From Flavobacterium degerlachei (GTDB lineage Bacteria; Bacteroidota; Bacteroidia; Flavobacteriales; Flavobacteriaceae): a DNA stretch of 64,000 nucleotides. The notes beneath the pieces are model-generated. The model was not told the origin of the DNA and searched no databases. It was given only the letters and a program-made list of their open reading frames with translations. The DNA lies in NCBI RefSeq assembly GCF_900106645.1, contig NZ_FNMV01000003.1, forward strand, positions 62,001 through 126,000, in the 5' to 3' direction. The position numbers were made by a program, and so were the translations under genes. Below, in pieces: positions 54,651 to 62,972 of this stretch (positions are counted from its first letter, which is position 1; each line of letters opens with the position of its first letter).

Positions 54651-54777
54651 TTTGGGCGTGCCAGCAATAAAAAAAGGGGGCTAATTATCAGTACGATAAC
54701 TAGCCCCCTTTATCTATTGCCGTCGGGCTATTCGCTCCGCTGCGGCGGATGCTGCTATCCCTCACGCAAATCCCTAT
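54651..54777 (+). repeat. flavobacterial GGGCGTG/TCGGGC/CCCTCACGC repeat element (copy 2) with terminator hairpin
   Basis: Begins TTTGGGCGTGCC, contains CGTCGGGCTATTCGCTCCGC and ends ATCCCTCACGCAAATCCCTA. Between the first two blocks sits a hairpin with arms AAAGGGGGCTA (54673-54683) and TAGCCCCCTTT (54701-54711), flanked by A and T runs, which can terminate the DUF4258 gene and the convergent ung gene. Confidence 0.75.
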
Positions 54778-54793
54778 AAATTAGGACGTATTT

Positions 54794-55465
54794 TTAAAAC
54801 CAAGAAATTTCTGTTTGCCCAACTTTTTTCAAATAGGCATTCGTTTTACTAAAATGCTTATTTCCAAACCATTTCCCTTGGTTAGCACTCATAGGCGAAG
54901 GATGTCCTGATTCTAAAACCAAATGTTTGCTTCGGTCAATCTTACTTCCTTTTTTATGAGCAAAAGCGCCCCAAAGTAAGAAAACAACTCCTTCTTTTTC
55001 ATCAGAGATCTTTTGAATTACGGCATCGGTAAAAAGATTCCATTTCAAATGTTTGTGACTGTTAGCGCTGTCTTTTCTTACGGTAAGAGAAGCGTTCAAG
55101 AGCAAAATGCCTTGTTTTGCCCAATGCTCCAAGTTTCCTGAAGTAGGCAAAAATATACTGCCAAGATCTTCATTGATTTCCCTGAATATGTTTCGCAACG
55201 AAGGCGGAATTCGAACTCCGTCATTTACAGAAAAGCACAACCCATTCGCCTCTCCTTCCCCATGATAAGGGTCTTGGCCAATAATAACCACTTTTAAATT
55301 AGAGAAGCTACAATAGTCAAAAGCAGCAAAAATTAAATCCTTAGGAGGATAACAAGTGTATTCTTTGTATTCTTTCTCTACGTTCAACATTAATTCTGTA
55401 AAATAGGGCTTTTGGATTTCATCGGATAATATCGATTTCCATTCTGAATCGAGCTTAATTTGCAT
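54794..55465 (-). CDS. ung: uracil-DNA glycosylase
   Basis: A 223-residue family 1 UDG. The catalytic loop VIIGQDPYHGEGEANGLCFSV supplies the water-activating Asp, and LLLNASLTVR and the Leu loop HPSPMSANQGKWFG with the catalytic His are intact. It removes uracil from DNA at the first step of base excision repair. A TATATTTG box lies 18 bp before its ATG. It is next to, and divergent from, the MutS2-like gene. Confidence 0.97.
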   Translation of the reverse strand: MQIKLDSEWKSILSDEIQKPYFTELMLNVEKEYKEYTCYPPKDLIFAAFDYCSFSNLKVVIIGQDPYHGEGEANGLCFSVNDGVRIPPSLRNIFREINEDLGSIFLPTSGNLEHWAKQGILLLNASLTVRKDSANSHKHLKWNLFTDAVIQKISDEKEGVVFLLWGAFAHKKGSKIDRSKHLVLESGHPSPMSANQGKWFGNKHFSKTNAYLKKVGQTEISWF

Positions 55466-55482
55466 AGTAAAGAGTTATACAG

Positions 55483-55490
55483 CAAATATA
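55483..55490 (-). promoter_or_regulatory. -7 promoter box of ung
   Basis: TATATTTG on the minus strand, 18 bp before the ung ATG. The -33 TTG is not at the usual distance. Confidence 0.5.
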
Positions 55491-55635
55491 AGCCAAGATT
55501 TTCAAGTGTTCCGCACGTGAATGAAACAAAGGATAAAAATTTAATGTCTTAGCGGTTTTCCTATATGATTTGATACGAAATAAAGCACATCCTAAAAGAC
55601 ACTGCAATATGCCAAATTTTAACACGGATTCTTTG

Positions 55636-55643
55636 TAACTTTG
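55636..55643 (+). promoter_or_regulatory. -7 promoter box of the MutS2-like gene
   Basis: TAACTTTG matches TAnnTTTG, 24 bp before the ATG at 55668. No upstream TTG at 17-23 bases is seen. Confidence 0.5.
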
Positions 55644-55667
55644 CTTCTTTACCATTTACAATAAAGA

Positions 55668-57836
55668 ATGATATCCATCACCGAAAAAACATTACAAGAC
55701 TTACAATTCCCAACCGTTCTAGAAACGATTTCTACAATCTGCAATACAGACATTGGAAAACAAAAAGCCTTAGAAATAACTCCTTTTAAAGACAAAGAAA
55801 CTTTGATGCAAGCTTTAATGCAAACATCAGAATACGTTTCCTCTTTTCAAAATAATAATGCAATTCCTAATCATGGTTTTGATGCCATCACCCACGAAAT
55901 TAAATTTTTAGCGATAGAAGACAGTTATCTTGAAGTAGGTAGTTTTAGAAAAATTGCAACTCTTTCGGCAACAGTTAATTTTTTGCTGAACTATTTTAAA
56001 AAATTTGATGACTATTACCCTCATTTAAACGCTAGAGCTAACGAAGTTGAATTAACTAAAGAAATTATCACAGCTGTTGACCAAATCGTTGATAAATACG
56101 GTGAGATAAAGGACAATGCATCACCAGTACTTCTGGATGTTCGTAGAAATATGAATTCAGTACGAGGCAAAGTAAACCAAAGCTTTGGATCAGCTTTAAC
56201 GCAATATAACAGTCTAGGCTACCTTGATGACATCAAAGAAAGTTTCGTTCAAAACCGTCGTGTTTTAGCTGTTTTGGCGATGTATAGACGTAAAGTCAAA
56301 GGATCTATTATGGGAAGCTCTAAAACTGGAAGCATCGCTTATATTGAACCGGAAGCTACTTTACAATACTCTCGGGAATTAAGTAATTTAGAATACGAAG
56401 AGTCCGAAGAGATTATGCGTATTTTAAAACAATTATCGAATGACATCCGTCCTTTTTTACCTTTGCTTATACAATATCAAGACTTCCTGAGTGATATTGA
56501 TGTGATTGCTGCCAAAGCAAAATATGCAGACCGAATCAACGGAATATTACCTCATATAACAGATAATCGTAGACTCTATTTTAGAGATGCCTATCACCCT
56601 ATTTTATATCTGAATAACAAACAGAAAAAAGAAATTACGCATCCGCAGACTATTGAATTGCAACAGGAAAATAGAATTATTGTAATCTCTGGACCTAATG
56701 CTGGTGGTAAAACAATCTCTTTAAAAACAGTTGGTTTATTACAGCTAATGTTACAGTCTGGAATGCTCATTCCAGTGCATGAGCGTTCCGAAACTTTTTT
56801 ATTCGATAGAATCCTTACAGATATTGGCGACAACCAATCCATTGAAAATCATTTAAGTACATACAGTTACCGACTGAAGAACATGAACTACTTTCTCAAG
56901 AAATGTAATCGCAAAACGATGTTCTTGATTGATGAATTTGGTACCGGTTCTGATCCAGAGTTGGGTGGCGCTCTAGCCGAAATTTTTCTCGAAGAGTTCT
57001 ACCATAGGGAAGCATTCGGGATTATTACAACGCATTATTCCAACTTAAAAATATTGGCTAACGAGTTACCATTCGCAACCAACGCCAACATGATGTTTGA
57101 CGAAAAGACATTAGAACCCATGTATAAATTGGCATTGGGTCAAGCAGGAAGTTCTTTTACTTTTGAGGTAGCTCTGAAAAACGGAATCCCTTTTAGTTTG
57201 ATTAATCGTGCTAAAAAGAAAATTGAAGTTGGAAAAGTTCGTTTTGACAAGACCATAGCTACCCTTCAGAAAGAACGTTCCAAAATGGAAAAAACCTCCC
57301 AAACATTAAAGGAGGAAGAAACCAGAGCTCGCGAAGAAGGCAAGAAAATGGAAAACATCAATGTCAAAATCAAGCAGAAACTAGAGAGTTATCAGGAATT
57401 GTATGATAGCAACCAAAAGACGATTTATATAGGTCAGAAAATTGAGGACATAGCGGAGAAGTATTTCAATAATAAAAGTAAAAAAGACCTTATTGGTGAG
57501 TTTTTAAAAATTGTAGAAATTGAAAATTCAAAACGCAAGAAAGCCACTCCTAAAGAGGTGAAAGCTATTGTGGCAAAGAAAAAAGAAGTAATTGAAGAAG
57601 TTACTGTTCATGTAGAAGAAATCAGGAAAGAGAAAAAAGAAAAGAAACTAAAACCTGTAATCGAAAAACCTAAAGCGGTTATTCGATTAGGAGATCGCGT
57701 TCGAATGCTAGACGGAAAAGCTGTAGGAACAATTGACAATATTGAGAAAAATAAAGCAACAGTAAATTACGGAATGTTTACCTCCAAAGTGAGTATGGAC
57801 GAACTGGAGTTGGTTGAAGCGGTTAAGAAGAAATAG
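55668..57836 (+). CDS. MutS2-like DNA-binding ATPase without Smr domain
   Basis: A 722-residue MutS-superfamily protein. Core and clamp helices (about 1-310) lead to the ATPase: Walker A ISGPNAGGKTISLKTVG (about 345-361), Walker B MFLIDEFGTGSDP and TTHYSNLKILA. A Lys/Glu-rich coiled coil (about 510-600) and a small KOW-like beta domain (RLGDRVRMLDGKAVGTID) close it. The roughly 80-residue C-terminal Smr nuclease domain of typical MutS2 is absent and the protein ends soon after the beta domain. A role in recombination control or ribosome collision rescue is possible by family; nuclease activity is not expected. Confidence 0.9.
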   Translation: MISITEKTLQDLQFPTVLETISTICNTDIGKQKALEITPFKDKETLMQALMQTSEYVSSFQNNNAIPNHGFDAITHEIKFLAIEDSYLEVGSFRKIATLSATVNFLLNYFKKFDDYYPHLNARANEVELTKEIITAVDQIVDKYGEIKDNASPVLLDVRRNMNSVRGKVNQSFGSALTQYNSLGYLDDIKESFVQNRRVLAVLAMYRRKVKGSIMGSSKTGSIAYIEPEATLQYSRELSNLEYEESEEIMRILKQLSNDIRPFLPLLIQYQDFLSDIDVIAAKAKYADRINGILPHITDNRRLYFRDAYHPILYLNNKQKKEITHPQTIELQQENRIIVISGPNAGGKTISLKTVGLLQLMLQSGMLIPVHERSETFLFDRILTDIGDNQSIENHLSTYSYRLKNMNYFLKKCNRKTMFLIDEFGTGSDPELGGALAEIFLEEFYHREAFGIITTHYSNLKILANELPFATNANMMFDEKTLEPMYKLALGQAGSSFTFEVALKNGIPFSLINRAKKKIEVGKVRFDKTIATLQKERSKMEKTSQTLKEEETRAREEGKKMENINVKIKQKLESYQELYDSNQKTIYIGQKIEDIAEKYFNNKSKKDLIGEFLKIVEIENSKRKKATPKEVKAIVAKKKEVIEEVTVHVEEIRKEKKEKKLKPVIEKPKAVIRLGDRVRMLDGKAVGTIDNIEKNKATVNYGMFTSKVSMDELELVEAVKKK

Positions 57837-57947
57837 ATAGTCAGTGGTCAGGTTTAGATTGTTCAGTTATGCTGTAAACGACTTTAATCAAACTGATCTA
57901 GCCTCTCAACCTTTTCAATAAATTAATAACAAACACAAACTGCATAA

Positions 57948-58358
57948 ATGCTAAATCTACCCAAAAATAAAAAAATAATTCTATTTGATGGAGTCTGCAA
58001 TTTGTGTAATACTGCGGTACAATTTGTGATTAAACATGATAAAAAAGACCTGTTTAGATTTGTACCTTTACAATCTGATTTGGGTCAGAATATTATTAAA
58101 CATATAGGTATTCAAAACACGGACAGTATTATTCTCTACGAAGCCGGTGTAGCCTATTATATAAAGTCTGAAGCAGCTTTAGAAATAGCAAAGCATCTTA
58201 GTGGAGGAATAGCTTTTCTAACAATATTTAAAATATTACCAACAGCCCTAAAGGATAGTTTATACGATTACATAGCCAAGAATAGGTATAAATGGTATGG
58301 AAGAAAAGAAGCTTGCATGATCCCTACCCCTGAATTGAAATCAAAGTTTTTAGAATAA
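57948..58358 (+). CDS. DCC-family thiol-disulfide oxidoreductase-like protein (DUF393)
   Basis: A 136-residue protein with the DCC signature ILFDGVCNLCNTAVQFVIKHD (C17 and C20) and the C-terminal YDYIAKNRYKWYGRKEAC. The family is predicted to have a thioredoxin-like fold and redox role, without proof. It follows the MutS2-like gene by 111 bp, which contains a CAGTGGTCAG low-complexity fragment. Confidence 0.9.
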   Translation: MLNLPKNKKIILFDGVCNLCNTAVQFVIKHDKKDLFRFVPLQSDLGQNIIKHIGIQNTDSIILYEAGVAYYIKSEAALEIAKHLSGGIAFLTIFKILPTALKDSLYDYIAKNRYKWYGRKEACMIPTPELKSKFLE

Positions 58359-58404
58359 AATGGGTTTCCTGACTTTTATCATATTAAGTCAAGTACAAAA
58401 CTGT

Positions 58405-58412
58405 TAATTTTG
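58405..58412 (+). promoter_or_regulatory. -7 promoter box of the 42-residue membrane protein gene
   Basis: TAATTTTG matches TAnnTTTG, 19 bp before the ATG at 58432. No TTG is found at the usual upstream distance. Confidence 0.45.
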
Positions 58413-58431
58413 ATATCTAAAATCGGTAAAC

Positions 58432-58560
58432 ATGAAAAACATAACACTTATCACCTGGGATAGCGGTTCCATAATTATTGTTTTTGTCTTTGGTTTCGTT
58501 GTACTTGCTTTAGTAGCAACAGTATTCTTACTAATGAACAACGACAAGAAAAAGAAATAA
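58432..58560 (+). CDS. 42-residue single-helix membrane protein
   Basis: ATG at 58432 to TAA at 58560 encodes MKNITLITWDSGSIIIVFVF followed by GFVVLALVATVFLLMNNDKKKK. It has a short polar N-terminus, one strong membrane helix (about 13-35) and a Lys-rich tail, the layout of small membrane subunits or toxins. It has its own promoter box 19 bp upstream and ends exactly at a perfect terminator, which together make it a convincing gene despite its size. I do not know a named family. Confidence 0.72.
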   Translation: MKNITLITWDSGSIIIVFVFGFVVLALVATVFLLMNNDKKKK

Positions 58561-58594
58561 AAAAAAGGATATCTACAATTAGATATCCTTTTTT
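58561..58594. terminator. bidirectional terminator between the small membrane protein and ettA
   Basis: A 15-bp perfect stem AAAAAAGGATATCTA/TAGATATCCTTTTTT with loop CAAT. It starts at the base after the small-protein stop and also lies 20 bp after the ettA stop. Confidence 0.9.
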
Positions 58595-58614
58595 AATAAA
58601 TTGAAAATTCAGAA

Positions 58615-60309
58615 TTAGCTTCTGATTAATTTTCTGTATTTCAATCGTTTTGGAGTTAAATCACCACCTAAACGTTTTTTCTTATTTTCTTCATATTCAG
58701 AGAAACCACCTTCAAAGTAATACACTTCAGAATTTCCTTCAAATGCTAGAATGTGCGTACAAATTCTATCTAAGAACCATCTGTCATGCGAAATTACCAC
58801 TGCACAACCAGCAAAGTTATCCAATCCTTCCTCCAATGCACGTAGTGTATTGATATCCAAATCATTGGTTGGCTCATCTAGTAACAATACATTTCCTTCT
58901 TCTTTCAATGTCATCGCAAGGTGCAAACGGTTACGCTCTCCACCAGAAAGTGTAGACACTTTTTTGTTCTGATCACTTCCACCAAAATTAAATCGGCTTA
59001 AATAAGCACGTGAATTCACTTGGCGTCCGCCCATCATAATCAATTCTTGACCATCACAGAAGTTTTCCCAGATTGATTTATTAGGATCGATATTAGAGTG
59101 TGCTTGATCGACATAAGCAATCTTTACAGTATCTCCAATAACAAACTCTCCTGCATCTGGTTTTTCTTCGCCCATGATCATTCTGAAAATAGTCGATTTA
59201 CCAGCACCATTGGGTCCGATGATTCCGACGATTCCAGCTTGTGGCAATGTAAAGTTTAAATTATCATATAGTAATTTATCACCATACGCTTTAGCAACAC
59301 CTTTTGCCTCAATAACATTTGTTCCTAAACGGGGACCGTTCGGGATATAAATTTCTAGATTTTCATCTAAAGCTTTTTGATCTTCATTCAACAATTTGTC
59401 GTAGTTCTGCAAACGCGCTTTTTGTTTCGTTTGACGTCCTTTAGCTCCTTGACGAACCCAGTCCAACTCACGTTCTAAATTTTTTCTGCGTTTTGAAGCT
59501 ACTTTTTCTTCTAAGGCCATACGGCTTGACTTTTGGTCTAACCAAGAAGAGTAATTTCCTTTCCATGGAATACCTTCTCCTCTATCTAACTCTAAAATCC
59601 AACCTGCTACATTATCTAAGAAATATCTATCGTGCGTTACAGCGATAACCGTTCCTGAATATTGTGCTAAATGTTGTTCTAACCAAAGTACACTTTCCGC
59701 ATCCAAGTGATTCGTAGGCTCATCCAGAAGCAATACATCAGGTTGTTGCAACAACAAACGACATAAAGCAACACGACGACGCTCACCACCAGAAAGGTTC
59801 TTAATTGGAGTATCTGCATCTGGAGTACGTAATGCATCCATTGCTATTTCTAATTTGGTATCAATTTCCCAAGCACCTAATGCATCAATTTTATCTTGCA
59901 AAAGCGCCTGACGGTCCATCAATTTTTCCATTTTGTCCGCATCCTCATAAACTTCAGGAAGGCCAAAACTATCATTTATCTGGTTGAACTCTTCTAATAC
60001 TGCCATCGTTTCAGCAACACCTTCACGAACAATTTCGATAACCGTTTTACTATCATCTAGAATTGGTTCTTGCTCTAAATAACCAACAGTGTAACCAGGT
60101 GAAAAAACCACATCACCTTGATAGTTTTTATCAACTCCAGCTATAATTTTTAAAAGAGATGATTTACCAGATCCATTAAGACCTAAAATACCAATTTTAG
60201 CTCCGTAGAAAAAACTTAAATAAATATTTTTCAGGACTGGCTTATCTGCTCCTTGATAAGTTTTACTCAATTTTGACATTGAGAAAATTACTTTTTTATC
60301 GTCTGACAT
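58615..60309 (-). CDS. ettA: energy-dependent translational throttle protein EttA (ABC-F)
   Basis: A 564-residue ABC-F protein with two ATPase halves and no membrane segment. The first half has GLNGSGKSS, LSGGERRR and LLLDEPTNHLD; the second has GPNGAGKST, LSGGERNR and LLLDEPTNDLD. Between them is the positively charged linker with the arm (VASKRRKNLERELDWVRQGAKGRQTKQKARLQNYD). The SMSKLSKTYQ start fits EttA, which binds the ribosomal E site and gates early elongation by ATP level. It has a leader of about 100 bases. Confidence 0.96.
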   Translation of the reverse strand: MSDDKKVIFSMSKLSKTYQGADKPVLKNIYLSFFYGAKIGILGLNGSGKSSLLKIIAGVDKNYQGDVVFSPGYTVGYLEQEPILDDSKTVIEIVREGVAETMAVLEEFNQINDSFGLPEVYEDADKMEKLMDRQALLQDKIDALGAWEIDTKLEIAMDALRTPDADTPIKNLSGGERRRVALCRLLLQQPDVLLLDEPTNHLDAESVLWLEQHLAQYSGTVIAVTHDRYFLDNVAGWILELDRGEGIPWKGNYSSWLDQKSSRMALEEKVASKRRKNLERELDWVRQGAKGRQTKQKARLQNYDKLLNEDQKALDENLEIYIPNGPRLGTNVIEAKGVAKAYGDKLLYDNLNFTLPQAGIVGIIGPNGAGKSTIFRMIMGEEKPDAGEFVIGDTVKIAYVDQAHSNIDPNKSIWENFCDGQELIMMGGRQVNSRAYLSRFNFGGSDQNKKVSTLSGGERNRLHLAMTLKEEGNVLLLDEPTNDLDINTLRALEEGLDNFAGCAVVISHDRWFLDRICTHILAFEGNSEVYYFEGGFSEYEENKKKRLGGDLTPKRLKYRKLIRS

Positions 60310-60416
60310 ACATTATTGTTTAATTGTTTGAATGAACTTATAGGTTTTGTTCAAAATGCTTTTAAATTCATTTCAAACCCAGTTATAACACACAAAATTA
60401 ATAAAATTTTAAAGTG

Positions 60417-60424
60417 CAAAGGTA
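60417..60424 (-). promoter_or_regulatory. -7 promoter box of ettA
   Basis: TACCTTTG on the minus strand. A TTG lies 15 bases upstream of it (60442-60440), a little closer than usual. The leader to the ATG at 60309 is about 100 bases with no clear fold. Confidence 0.45.
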
Positions 60425-60507
60425 TTATTTTTTTATCAACAAAGCCTCTTTTAACACTAATGAATAAATACCATGCTTAAAATATTATAGCATAAACTCC
60501 AAAGCAT

Positions 60508-61611
60508 TTAAACTATATCATTCGTCACCTCAAGGTTAGAAATAATAAATTCACATCCAATATCATCATTATTTTTAACATCAATAGTCGCGTCATTCCT
60601 TTCCACGAGTTTCTTTACCAAATTTAAACCAATACCTGTACTACTTTCTCCATTGAAACTTTTTCCTAATGTTTGAAACATTTCAAAAATTTTAGTGTGG
60701 TATTTATTCTCAATTCCAGGACCATTATCCTTCACAGACAAAGAGAAGTTTTCTGGGTTAAAAGAGATTTTAATATTCGAAACCTCTTTATCGTTATACT
60801 TAATAGCATTCGACAATAAATTTGAAACAATCTGATTAAATGCAAAAGGTTGAAATACAATAGCATGATTCAGGTTTTCCTTGCTAATCTCAACATTTAC
60901 AGATGGATTTATAAGTTTTAAAACTTCATCGAGTGCTGATTCAACATTGACTACTTCTTTTCCTTCATTATCTTGAACATTTTTACTGTAATAAAGTAAA
61001 TCGTCAATTAGTACAGACATGTTTTTAGATGAAGTTTTTACCATCTCAAATAGTTCAGCCACATCACCGTCAAGCTTCAGAATATAATCTTCCTCAATTA
61101 CATTTATTAAAGTTTGAATACTCCCCAATGGAGTTTTTAAATCATGCGCAATAATATGGGCAAACTGTTCCAGTTCTTCATTCTTCTGAGCCAGTGTTTC
61201 ATTCAATTTTTTCAATTCTTGATCGTAATCCCAAATTTTTAAAAACGACTCCACTTTTTTCCGCGTAATCTCCGTATTTAAAGGCTTAGATAAAAAGTCT
61301 ATGGCCCCCAAGTCATAGGCTTTAGTTAAATATTTATGTTCATTACTAATTGCTGTAACAAAAATAGTGGGAATAAAAACAGTATCAGGGTGACTCTTTA
61401 TTATTTCGACAAACTCATACCCATCCATATCAGGCATTTGAACATCTACAAGAATTAGAGAAACCTTTTTCTTAAGTAAAACTTGTAAAGCTTCACTACC
61501 AGACAAGCAGCAAATTATTTCTCTTTCCGGTAGATCAAGAATACTCTTCAAGGCCATCAAATTTTCTGGCTTGTCATCAATTAACAAGAGAGTATGTTTT
61601 TTATTTTGCAT
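60508..61611 (-). CDS. receiver-histidine kinase protein
   Basis: A 367-residue soluble protein with an N-terminal receiver (1-120; phospho-acceptor D56 in LILVDVQMPDMDG, K109 in FLSKPLN), a short coiled coil (about 128-150), a HisKA domain with phospho-His H156 in FAHIIAHDLKTPLG, and a HATPase domain (NAIKY, VKDNGPGI, STGIGLNLVKKLVE). It lacks a membrane sensor, so it takes its input from phosphotransfer or from CheB/CheR partners. Its start overlaps cheB by 11 bp; it is the last gene of the four-gene signalling operon in the window. Confidence 0.93.
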   Translation of the reverse strand: MQNKKHTLLLIDDKPENLMALKSILDLPEREIICCLSGSEALQVLLKKKVSLILVDVQMPDMDGYEFVEIIKSHPDTVFIPTIFVTAISNEHKYLTKAYDLGAIDFLSKPLNTEITRKKVESFLKIWDYDQELKKLNETLAQKNEELEQFAHIIAHDLKTPLGSIQTLINVIEEDYILKLDGDVAELFEMVKTSSKNMSVLIDDLLYYSKNVQDNEGKEVVNVESALDEVLKLINPSVNVEISKENLNHAIVFQPFAFNQIVSNLLSNAIKYNDKEVSNIKISFNPENFSLSVKDNGPGIENKYHTKIFEMFQTLGKSFNGESSTGIGLNLVKKLVERNDATIDVKNNDDIGCEFIISNLEVTNDIV

Positions 61612-62158
61612 AATTATTCATTTTTTTTACAATATCTTTCAGTTTGTACACTGTATGTTTTTTATATAATTCAATTGCAGCACGAGGCATTGTTGCAAAT
61701 TCAGCTTCGTCGCCATCTTGAACGATTGTTTCCCCTCCATTTTCAGCAATCATTTTTAGACCGATTGCACCGTCTTGATTAGCTCCCGACAATAGAATTC
61801 CGCAACAGTTCTCTTTTAATACACAAGAAAAAGATTCAAAGCTAACATCGATAGATGGCCTACTATAATTCACCTCTTCTGAAGTATCTAATGAGAAGCT
61901 TAAATTCTCATTTAATAGCACATGATAATCAGATGGAGCAGTATAGATATACCCTGCCTTTGCAAACTCTTTATCTTCTACTTCCTTTACAATATAATGT
62001 GATTGTGTTTGCAAACAATCTTCCAGAATAGCTTTCGCTTTTTTTAGTCTATGTAAAACAATTACAATAGGCATGCTAATGTCTGCATCCAGTTCCTTTA
62101 GAATAGACAGTATTACATTAAAAGAACCAGCGGAGCCTCCAATAATAATCATTTTCAT
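61601..62158 (-). CDS. cheB: CheB-type methylesterase, stand-alone catalytic domain
   Basis: A 185-residue protein consisting only of the CheB methylesterase domain, without the usual receiver. The catalytic Ser is S9 in IIIGGSAGS, the His is H36 in VLHRLKK, and the Asp is D129 in LLSGANQDGAIG. It would demethylate or deamidate glutamates of a receptor-like partner. It lies 1 bp after cheR and overlaps the receiver-kinase gene by 11 bp. Without flagellar or MCP genes nearby, a signalling role other than swimming chemotaxis is likely. Confidence 0.9.
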   Translation of the reverse strand: MKMIIIGGSAGSFNVILSILKELDADISMPIVIVLHRLKKAKAILEDCLQTQSHYIVKEVEDKEFAKAGYIYTAPSDYHVLLNENLSFSLDTSEEVNYSRPSIDVSFESFSCVLKENCCGILLSGANQDGAIGLKMIAENGGETIVQDGDEAEFATMPRAAIELYKKHTVYKLKDIVKKMNNYAK

Positions 62159-62159
62159 A

Positions 62160-62972
62160 TTATTTTATTTTTTGATAAATTTTTTCTCTACTGTCAATAA
62201 TTTTAAATTTATCCTGAACTTCACTAAATCGCAATGTCTCTTTATTTCCAAGTGCCAAAAATCCGTGTACTGGCAAACTATCATAAAACAGTTTTAACAC
62301 TTTATTTTGCAATTCTTCATCGAAGTAAATTAATACATTCCGACATAAAACAAGCTGGCATTCTTTGAATACTCCATCTGTCACTAAGTTATGTCTAGAA
62401 AACAAAATATCTTTTTTAAATTCAGAATTTATAATTGATTTTTGCCCGTCAGAAACGAAATATTGATTCAAAGACTCTTTTCCTCCACATGAAAAGTAAT
62501 TGTTTGAATATTCTTTGAAATCTTTATTCGAATAGATTCCTTTCTTTGATTTATCCAATGCATTTGTACTGATGTCTGTGGCATATATTCTTGATTTTTG
62601 TAATAAATCCATTTCTTTGAATAGAATGGCAAGAGAATATGTTTCTTCTCCATAGGAACATCCTGCACTCCACACATTAATTTTGGGGTAACTTGCTAGA
62701 TAGGTAAAAACATTAGCTATCAATGATTTGAAAAAATCAGGATCTCTAAAAAATTCACTAACATTCACAACAATCTCATTTATAAATGCGTTGAAATTTT
62801 CAGGATTATTTATTAACTCATTCTTTAGATGAACAGTTGTAGCCAGCCCTGATAGTTCCATATATCGATTAATACGTCTCAAAAAAGAAGCTCTAGAGTA
62901 TCCTTCAAAGTCGTATCCGTATTGTTTTTTTATTATAAAAACTATTTCTTCTAGCTCGTCAAATTCTATCAT
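62160..62972 (-). CDS. cheR: CheR-type protein-glutamate methyltransferase
   Basis: A 270-residue CheR. The N-terminal helical domain (1-75: YGYDFEGYSRASFLRRINRYM) is followed by the SAM-binding Rossmann domain with VWSAGCSYGEETYSLAILF, YATDISTNALDKSKKGIY and LVLCRNVLIYFDEELQNKVL. It methylates glutamates on receptors using S-adenosylmethionine. It starts at the base after the stop of the multi-receiver protein and is 1 bp before cheB, a tightly packed operon. Confidence 0.95.
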   Translation of the reverse strand: MIEFDELEEIVFIIKKQYGYDFEGYSRASFLRRINRYMELSGLATTVHLKNELINNPENFNAFINEIVVNVSEFFRDPDFFKSLIANVFTYLASYPKINVWSAGCSYGEETYSLAILFKEMDLLQKSRIYATDISTNALDKSKKGIYSNKDFKEYSNNYFSCGGKESLNQYFVSDGQKSIINSEFKKDILFSRHNLVTDGVFKECQLVLCRNVLIYFDEELQNKVLKLFYDSLPVHGFLALGNKETLRFSEVQDKFKIIDSREKIYQKIK

